A DNA stretch of 64,000 nt from Pseudofabraea citricarpa (Eukaryota > Ascomycota > Leotiomycetes > Helotiales > Dermateaceae), in contig JAPWGK010000018.1 of NCBI GenBank assembly GCA_029641185.1, positions 124,001 through 188,000 on the forward strand, written 5' to 3'. Below are positions 56,827 to 64,000 of this stretch, piece by piece. Position numbers and translations under genes: made by a program. The first letter of the stretch is position 1. Each line of letters starts with the position of its first letter. Below the pieces are notes generated by a model. The model had not been told where the DNA came from, made no database searches, and saw only the letters and a list, made by a program, of their open reading frames with translations.

Positions 56827-57209
56827 GTGAACATTGCGGTTTGATACAAGGGTCTAGTAGGCGTTACGGGTGTTGCTTGAGGTGGTGACGGGGATAAAAA
56901 CCCACGATGGCATGGAATACTCTGGTGTAAACGGGTTGGGGCATGGTTCATTATAGAGAAATCAAGACTGAAGGTAAACACTCTCTACCTTAACTACTCA
57001 AAACATTGCGGCCCTTTTACTAGCCTTGTGCAGCCTTGTGATATCGCCTATCTGTGATTGGTTCATATCTCCCGGGTGCTCCACCATAGCTTGATTGCAT
57101 CATTTCCGATAACGGTTTTCATATTCAAAAATCGTGAGCATAAAAAAGTAACGAGCAGTGTTTTCCCTGGCATTCTGATGCATATAAGTAGGATTTTAAA
57201 TTTCTCGTC
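56827..57209. other. Intergenic
   Basis: About 380 bp, the 3' flank of one gene and promoter of the next on the same strand. Nothing further recognised. Confidence 0.55.
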
Positions 57210-58531
57210 ATGCTCTCAAATTCATTACGAAAACAATTAACCGCAAAAGCTTGTTGTCGGGCCTTTGCGACCACAGCCAGACAAAGAGCTGATTTTACCC
57301 ATACCGTAAGCAACCTCTAAACTGGCCGAGGATCCCAAGTTCTGATGAGTATGTGATAGGTCATCGGTGGTGGTGCAGTAGGGCTTGCCATTGCTAGGCA
57401 ATTGGCTGGAAGAGATGGCACAAGCACGATTCTTCTTGAGAGGAATTCGGCAGTTGGGATGGAAACAAGTTCAAGGAACTCAGAAGTCAGTCGATCTTCC
57501 TGTTATTAGAGCCTCCTTCTCACGTTTGCAAGTAGGTAATACACGCCGGTCTTTACTATGGCGAAACATCTCTCAAAACGAAACTTTGTATCCGCGGTCG
57601 CGAAATGCTTTATGCCCTCTGCAAGGCTCATTCTATACCGGCACATAATATGGGGAAATGGATCGTAGCGCAGACTGATCAGCAATGGGAGGAATTGGTG
57701 AAAGTACATAAGTTCACTCGAGAGATTGGCGTGCCGACAAACTTTGTATCACTCGACGAGGCTGCAAAGAGGGAACCGTTTGTTCAAGCAAAGGCTGGGA
57801 TTCTGGAAAGTCCTACCACAGGCATTGTAGACAGCCATGCATATATGCAATACCTTCTTGGGGATTTCGAAAACAAAGGGGGTGATGTGGCGCTCTATTC
57901 TCCTGTGGTATCCATCACGCCGCTTGGAGACAATGGGACGTCAGGCTGGGAAATCACCACGAGAGATGCGAAGAGTGGAGAAGAAAGTAGCTTCACCTCA
58001 GAAACCATCATCAACTCAGCAGGTCTGGGAGCATGCGAAATCAACAATATGATCCTTCCAGAAATCCGACATCAGACTCCCTATTACGCCAAGGGTAATT
58101 ACTTCTCATATTCGGCATCCTCACCAACGACAAAACATCTCATTTACCCAGCTCCTGAGCCTGGACTAGGCGGTCTGGGAACTCATCTCACCCTCGACAT
58201 AAGCGGCAGGATTCGCTTTGGCCCCGACGTCGAATGGGTTGACAACCCCGATGATCTAGCGGTCAATGATAGCCGGTTGCCACAGGCAATTGAACAGATC
58301 AAGAGATTCCTCCCTGATGTGAAGGTCGATTGTATCCAACCTGATTACGCTGGCATTCGACCGAAACTGGGTCGGTATAGTGCTGTTGCGAGTGGCAAGA
58401 CTTTCCTGGATTTCGTCATTCGAAAAGAAGACGGTTATCAGGGATTTGTGAACCTATTGGGAATTGAGAGCCCAGGTTTAACGGCGAGTCTAGCTATTGG
58501 CGAAATGGTCGATGGGCTTTTATATAAATGA
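57210..58531 (+). CDS. L-2-hydroxyglutarate dehydrogenase, mitochondrial
   Basis: FAD enzyme that oxidises L-2-hydroxyglutarate to 2-oxoglutarate, a metabolite-repair step. Exons 57210-57305, 57360-57485 and 57536-58531 give 405 aa. The first exon (32 residues, [20 protein letters not shown]) is a basic, mitochondrial-type presequence. Exon 2 opens with the FAD-binding [17 protein letters not shown], and exon 2/3 rejoin as [14 protein letters not shown], the signature of this enzyme. Donor GTCAGT at 57486 is weak but the frame is exact; the acceptor is AAGTAG. Conserved C-terminal blocks include [10 protein letters not shown] and [20 protein letters not shown], which close the FAD site. Exons 1 and 2 are short, so only the last exon shows as an obvious frame. 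Confidence 0.93.
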
Positions 58532-59177
58532 TCCCTTTGATAGATTAGGTATCTTGGTATAAAGACTGCATTTATTTAGCGTAGAATTCAATACAAACAG
58601 ATAACGACTGATGATACGTTGTCCTCCTAGAGTTTATGCTATAACTATCTATACTATCAAAAGCATGTTATCTAAAGCTAACGAGTTGGGACATGCCCAG
58701 GGGCCTCAAAGATCATAGATACTTGACATACATGGAATATATATGCCTATAAGGTCTGGGAGGTCTGGGAGGTCTGGGAGGTCTGAGAGGTCTGAGAGAT
58801 CTGAGAGATCTCGGATATACGAAATATCAAAAACACAAACGAGAAGAGTTATAGCATCTTAGACCAGATTTCCAGCTCTAAGCTATAGCGTGTAAAAACT
58901 TATTGGCCCCTTTGCAATGTTATAATTAGGTATATATAAAAAGAAAGAAAAGATCCAGAACCAGGTTACTTGTAAATATAATCTAATAATATAGCGGCGA
59001 CTTCAAAAACCCAATGTTATAATGCTATATTATAGCTTAAACTTAAAAGACAAAATCTTCCTCCAAATACATCCAAGCTTCAACCGTATATGTCAGCAAG
59101 AGAGAGCTAACATAATCATTTCTATAAAGACAAGGAAAGTACCTAAAATCCTCCTATATCTGACACAGTCTACAACC
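58532..59177. other. Intergenic, convergent, AT-rich with a minisatellite
   Basis: About 650 bp between converging genes; AT-rich, with a 10-bp tandem array near 58753-58812. Confidence 0.6.
58753..58812. repeat. 10-bp minisatellite (AGGTCTGGG-type units, about six copies)
   Basis: Three perfect units of GGTCTGGGAG followed by diverging units GGTCTGAGAG and ATCTGAGAG. There are no spacers, so it is not CRISPR-like. Confidence 0.85.
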
Positions 59178-60533
59178 TCAATAACCACCATGACCAAGAA
59201 AGAAAACACATTTCTGAGGTCCAATTACCGGCCCAGATAAGCGTTCCTTCAAGGCCTCACTCAACTGTTCGGTCAAATTCGTACTGACCGTCTCGCCTAA
59301 CTCCACACCCGCCTTGTCTCGCTGGTAGAACTGAACATTCAACCCATTATACTGTCTGAACTGACACAGAGCCCTCAACCAAAGCGGCATGGTACCTTGG
59401 GGCTCCGTGAGATTATTGGCAGATATAACCTGGTGGATGATGCGGAGATCACTCGCGAGCGCTATTCTTTTTTTTAGCCTTAAATTCTTTTTGGGGGGTT
59501 TTGTTTGGGTGCTTGAGCAGATGCAAAGCAGGAGAGTGTTCATACCGAAACTTGTAAAATCCTGAGTCGAACCAAATGCGAGATCGAGTCTTGGTTCTGG
59601 TTTGCTTTTGAGATCTGCAATCCCAACGTCCCAGCTCGTATTTCCCAGACCGACCTGCCAGCGATGTCCTAGACGGTGCGAGTTGTTCTGGTAGTAGCAG
59701 TTGGAGTAGTAAAAGTAGACCTGTTCTTTGAGATGGGTCATGGCATATTGATCATCTGGGCCCATATGCAACTAAATTTCGTTAACCTCATGAGCCCTTT
59801 TATTTCTAATCATTTGATATGAGCGTGGGGGGGAAAAAGGGAAGAGACATACAGTCTTTCGATCCCAAGGGCAGCTGAAATAATTACATATTGCGTTCCA
59901 GGCTTGCAGATACTTATATTCTTTCAAGTCGTCCGAGTTGTAATGGGTGTTATCAAACCTCCCACCAATATGCATGTACCGAGCTTGAGGCCCAGTGTTG
60001 GTTCCTGGGAAAGGCAAATCGAGTCTTAGATGCGCGATGGAAGCTCTATGTTCCTCTCTCAGTCCGAACAAATATTTCTCTGCTGTGAGGATGTCCTCAA
60101 ATTGAAGCGCATTACAAGAGAAGAAGGTATCTTTCATATTTGGAATCTCCTGAGCGATTGCTTTGCATATGCGTAGCGTATTAGATAGTGTACTTGGACC
60201 ATCCGTGATACAGTCTTCGTGATCAACATGTTTTGTACAAGCTGAACTGGCGAGTCCTTGCGGGGAGCTGCAAATATGAAAGAGGAAAGTTGATGCTTGC
60301 CGGCCGTGTCGCACTCGAGTTGGTCGTTGTTTTTTCGCTGATACATGGATGATATTGTTGGTATGGACCTCTTCCCAGATTTTATTACGGATCTCGCGTG
60401 GGAGGTTCATCAGCTTTGAGCCTGATTGTCGTTCCAGTGCTCTTTTATGCTCGGTTGAACTGTATCTTGCATTGTGAGATGGTTGATTGCGAGTATTGCC
60501 TGACCGAGAACATTTTCTGGAAACGCGGACCAT
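59178..60533 (-). CDS. F-box-like fungal protein (LPREIRNKIW family)
   Basis: Exons 60533-59853, 59771-59546 and 59461-59178 give about 396 aa. The motif LMNLPREIRNKIWEEV near residue 42-57 is the F-box-like start of a large, expanded fungal family; no classical C-terminal repeat is seen. Intron 59772-59852 (81 nt) joins WDRKT to LHMGPDDQYA. The second proposed intron (59462-59545, 84 nt, GTATGA to AATAG) is stop-free and in frame; removing it takes out a low-complexity lysine-rich stretch and leaves DFTSFALASDLRIIHQV. The start at 60533 is the first ATG in frame. These genes are often lineage-specific; the role (substrate adaptor of SCF ubiquitin ligases or other) is unknown. Confidence 0.65.
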
Positions 60534-61261
60534 CTTATCACTCAAAGGTTTCTGGTCTTTGAATTCTACTTAGCTTCAGGGAATGAAGTAGTTTGTAGAT
60601 ATATCTGATTCTTGGTACAGGTCAGTACGCTCGAGCAAGCGAGTCAGGTATGACTTGAAGGAAGAAAAACAAAATGTGTATTTTAATCAAGTCTCTAGAC
60701 TCAGATGTGCTTGAGAATTCCGATATTCTCTGGACTCTTAGGGACTTGTATTTGACTTGTATTTTCCTGATCAGGGAGCTCTGGCCAAGACGCCGTGCCG
60801 CACGTGAGTCATGTGCCAGGCAGCATACCACCAAAATAGAAATCTCTCCCGAGCACCAAGGCAGCAACAGAGGGGATCGATACTACAGTAAATGGTCTCT
60901 CTGATAATGTTCTTCTGATATCGCAAATAAGCATGAATCTAGGAGACTTCTGTATGAGAGATGAACACGTGCTACGTACCTGAAAATACAACACTTCTCG
61001 ACGTCTCAGTTTCCCCGCTCGCAATTATTTGTGACTCCATTAGAATCATAAAACCGCCTCAATAGTATAAGAACTCCATTGCCAGGTTAAAAATTGAGTA
61101 ACACATCCACGTTTTATTCTCATTAGAACTCTTCTGGTACCATAATCATGATCTCTCTGAGCTAGCAGGCACCAACCTTCGCTTAAAGACTCGCTTAATT
61201 AACCCCGTACGAATTTCAATTTCCAAAACATGTAGATAAAAGAAACAAAAAGATAAATAAG
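60534..61261. other. Intergenic
   Basis: Promoter side of the F-box-like gene and 3' flank of the tRNA-like gene. CACGTG at 60966-60971. No other feature. Confidence 0.5.
61247..61251 (-). terminator. RNA polymerase III terminator (T5)
   Basis: Five A on the plus strand (TTTTT on the minus strand) about 11 nt after the end of the tRNA-like gene. Confidence 0.6.
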
Positions 61262-61372
61262 GGGCTCTTCCGGGGTTTGAACCCGGGACCTCGCACAGTT
61301 TCTTTCCAAGAAAGAGGAATAGATAATGAAATCTTCCGAAGCGCGAATCATACCACTAGACCACTAAGAGAC
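61262..61372 (-). tRNA. tRNA-Pro(CGG)-like, with a 37-nt intron and irregular acceptor/D junction
   Basis: On the minus strand the A box TGGTCTAGTGG and B box GGTTCAAACCC fit pol III promoters. The T arm is a perfect 5-bp stem (CCGGG/CCCGG) with loop TTCAAAC. The anticodon stem CGCGC/GTGCG (one G-T pair) encloses loop TTCGGA-T with anticodon CGG at 61338-61336, interrupted after position 37 by a 37-nt intron (61298-61334). The acceptor pairs CTCTT with AAGAG, but the next pair is T-C, and four bases (AGTG) rather than two separate the acceptor from the D stem. It may be a divergent functional gene or a decaying copy. Serine or glutamate identity does not fit the anticodon loop. Confidence 0.7.
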
Positions 61373-62593
61373 AAGAAAGATTAGAATCTGATTTTGATAT
61401 ATCCAGACTTTGTAGTTATTAGAACTTACAAGAACCTTTAGTGTACTCGAGTGCTGTTGTTTTGGTTGTTACAACTTGAAGTACATTTGCCCAAATTTCC
61501 CTTATTTTAATACTTAAACCCTCACTCGGTTCCTGTGCCGATAAAGCGTAGATAAGCCCTCTTATCCGTATCCCACCTGATCCTGTTCTGCTAATGTTAT
61601 CCCGAGCCGTAATCCGTAAATCGCGATCCGGACTTCAGGCTTATATCGAGTTTCTACCTTAATATAACTGGGAAAAGATGCAACGTGTCTGGCTGGTGAA
61701 CCTATAGTCCAAGTTCCGGGTTATAGTCAGCATTCGGCCGAAAATTATTACACTCGTAATGGTCATCGTCGATGACTATTTGGGTTTTAATTGCGTAGCT
61801 TAGACTTAGACATAGAGCTGGGTGTTCTGCTGTTTCTATAAGCCATAGGTAACTCTCTGCTTCGGCATTTTCAAGCTTTCGAGACCATTTATGTCAAAGG
61901 TGGAACAAGTATTTCACTATCTATATGAACTGGACGACCAACTTCGGAGGTCTTAGAAGTTTCGAGACCATCTATATAAAGACGAAATGACAGCTAGAAT
62001 TTATGCAGCACTGTATCTATGTAGATCTTAACCTTTATGAATTTCATAATCGGGACTACTAGAAATCGAAATTATCATGTATTGACTTACTTGAGGGCTG
62101 CGCAGTCAGCCAATTTCAACCCAGAATCTTTGCCAAGTGTGGATATGACGGAGGTTAGTGCAACTTGACTGAGTCAGAAGGACACTCTGGAGAATGAAGA
62201 TGAAGTTAAAGTCGATCAGAAATAATCGCGAAAACAGAAAGATTATGACAGTTTTAAACATGAGAATTCTACAGCAATTTCTACAGGTATTGGTCTAGCC
62301 TTAAGCTAGACAGTATCAGAAGCAATGCAAGAGAGGATATATTGAATTCTACTAGCCATTATATCCATCAAAAGTGCCGACGAGCAACTCCTCTCCATCC
62401 TGTTCACGTTTTATTGGCCCAAATCGAGCCTTAATCGTTGATCTTAGATCAATAGCAAGCCACCTTGCCTGGATATCATGCCATGTATACCTCTTATCTC
62501 TGTCCCTCATCTCTATGACGAGAGACGACCTACCAAAACGCTATGCCACGCAACCCACAAACGACAAATTAAGAAACGGAAATACTGCAAAGC
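61373..62593. other. Intergenic
   Basis: 1.2 kb, moderately AT-rich. Only short frames. No repeat or RNA structure recognised by eye. Confidence 0.5.
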
Positions 62594-64000
62594 TCAACCA
62601 TCAAATTGAAACTTAGTAGCTTCGAGTCGGCCAAGTCCATCTCTAGGAGCAACATATCGTCGTCGATAGCTATTGGTGAAGTCTTGAAGCAAGCTACGGA
62701 CTTTGCGGAGTCCCTCTGGCCCGATGCTCAGTTGTTCACGGATACCAGCCAGCAGACGATTAATTTCAGGCTCGCTAACCGTACCAGCAGGTAGCATTCT
62801 CACTGTAGTATCAACCCATGATGTTGTCTGCTGTGGGATGAGCTCAAACAAGCCTAGTAAAGCTCCGCTGCCATCCGTAAAGCAGTCTCCAGGGAATGTG
62901 ATCATCATGCCGGCCATAATTTGCTTCACCAATTGCTCACCATGGGCCAACAGAAGCTGCTGTACAGTTTGCTGGATTTCTACAGGGTTTGGGCTATTGC
63001 CTGAGCTTGGCGGATTCTCGCCTCCGTAGCCAATGACATCACGGAGGTAATGAAGGACAGCCGAAAGTGGTTCTTGCTGTTCAAGGGATAATGCTGAAAT
63101 GGCGGCTTGAAGGATGGGTGCGAAAAGAGCTGATACGATCAATTTGTGGGGATAGTATAGTAAGGCATCAATTAGAAGACGATAAAAATCTTCAATGACA
63201 TCTGGCAGATCTTGTGGTGGTAGGTCGCTCATCATTCGCAACATAGCTGTTGATTGAGCTTCAAAGAATGCATAGATGGCGTGAGTGGTGGCCTCATCGA
63301 CGTGTTCCCTATCTTCGGAAAATTCTCGCAGAATGGCACTGGTAACCCAGAGGAAGCATCCTTGTCGAGAGCTTTCAAAGCCACTTGCAAGTTTATTTGC
63401 TAATTGAGGAAGAAGAGGGGCCATGGCGGTTCTGTAAGAGATGATCATATATCGCCAGACGCGGCAAATTCTTTCGCAGATTGGTGGAAAGTCGAGGAAT
63501 GTGTCGAGGATGGTAGAGAGAATTGGAAATATTTCCTGGCAGTATTTGACAGCCGGGTTTTCTTGTCCAGGCTCGACGTAAGGAACTACGTTTTGAACAA
63601 ACAAAGTAATCAGTTGTAAGTGGTCTGCGCCAAAGTTAGTGGGAACATAAAATCGAAATGTTAGAGAGGATACATACCTGCAACCTCAAGCTTCCCTTCT
63701 TTATCTTTGGCTGCATTGGCCTTTGCCATCAACCTATTCATAAGAGGGTCGCAATAAAGCTTTAAAAGTCCATAGATATCTCCGGGCGGCTGTACAGCAA
63801 CGACAGAAGCGACTCCCTCAGTCATTTCTTCCTGGCTTATACCCGGAAGTTTGTCGAGTGTTTGATCATAGAAATTCTGTAGTTGAAGAACTTGACCGCT
63901 CAGCAAATGCTTGCAATCAGTGCAGAAAAACTTCAGAGACATTGCGGCTGCTCGAATCAGTTCTTTTGAGTCAGTGCCAAAGGAAGAGATGATATAGGTG
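62594..64000 (-). CDS. Mtr10/transportin-3-type karyopherin (C-terminal half, 5' partial)
   Basis: Nuclear transport receptor of the importin-beta superfamily; yeast Mtr10 imports the SR-like protein Npl3 and takes part in tRNA traffic, and transportin-3 imports SR proteins. Visible exons are 64000-63678 (open at the window edge) and 63624-62594, joined across a 53-nt intron (63625-63677) as KLEVADHLQLITLFVQNV, giving about 450 C-terminal residues. The sequence is all-helical HEAT-type; blocks such as YFVP-like VVPYVEPGQENPAVKYCQEI, IPQQTTSW and DFTNSYRRRYVAPRDGLGRL (the last 25 residues) are characteristic of the family. The rest of the gene, roughly 500 residues, lies beyond the right edge. 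The stop is at 62594-62596. Confidence 0.88.

Noticed and set aside
58753..58812. Possible CRISPR-like array
   Set aside because: Units of 10 bp are directly adjacent with no spacers, and the genome is eukaryotic; it is a minisatellite.

Overview
This is a nuclear segment from a filamentous ascomycete (Pezizomycotina). The gene content suits Leotiomycetes, but that rank is a guess from overall protein character and not demonstrated. The signs are short spliceosomal introns (mostly 44-60 nt, with GTANGT-like donors and CTAAC/CTAAT branch sites), a nitrate reductase of the fungal NADPH type, an Hsp88/Sse1-type Hsp110, a cutinase, a chitin synthase without a myosin motor, and several conserved fungal proteins of unknown function. 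I found no mobile element, CRISPR array, virus or prokaryotic operon.

Layout, left to right: a Rad5/HLTF-like SNF2-RING helicase cut by the left edge (3-2378); a Ser-rich conserved fungal protein (3618-5285, minus); an Rmn1/RBM26-like PWI-CCCH-RRM protein (6461-8994); nitrate reductase (9205-11954, minus) with GATA sites upstream; UPF2/NMD2 (13257-17403); a 2.9 kb repeat-rich leader and then a chitin synthase (20305-22863); Hsp110 (23969-26462); SRP68 (26861-28904, minus); a CYA-5/PET309-like PPR protein (29291-32620); an Atos/FAM214-type protein (33397-35889); cutinase (36636-37583); an unrecognised charged protein (38235-39485, minus); a long-chain acyl-CoA synthetase (40427-42611, minus); an RKM5-like methyltransferase (43463-44474); MTC6 (44909-47043, minus); SEC62 (47514-48741); a PH-domain protein (49784-52435, minus); a 3.1 kb non-coding stretch; a coiled-coil protein with a GC-AG intron (55590-56826); L-2-hydroxyglutarate dehydrogenase (57210-58531); an F-box-like protein (59178-60533, minus); an intron-containing tRNA-Pro-like gene (61262-61372, minus); and the C-terminal half of an Mtr10/transportin-3 karyopherin cut by the right edge (62594-64000, minus).

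Most genes are housekeeping and do not form one pathway. A loose secretory and cell-surface theme exists (SRP68, SEC62, chitin synthase, cutinase, the membrane protein MTC6), and a loose RNA theme (Rmn1-like, UPF2, the PPR protein), but I see no sign of a functional cluster. Exon structures were rebuilt by hand from splice signals, reading frame and remembered family sequence; each joined CDS has a length divisible by three. The most interesting signals are fine-scale: stop-free introns of 3n length, a non-canonical GC-AG intron, skipped acceptor AGs (one of which would give a poison transcript of UPF2 itself), an intron splitting the codon of a haem ligand, very small first coding exons, long leaders with upstream ORFs, and an irregular tRNA. 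I did not find a clearly new multi-gene system here.
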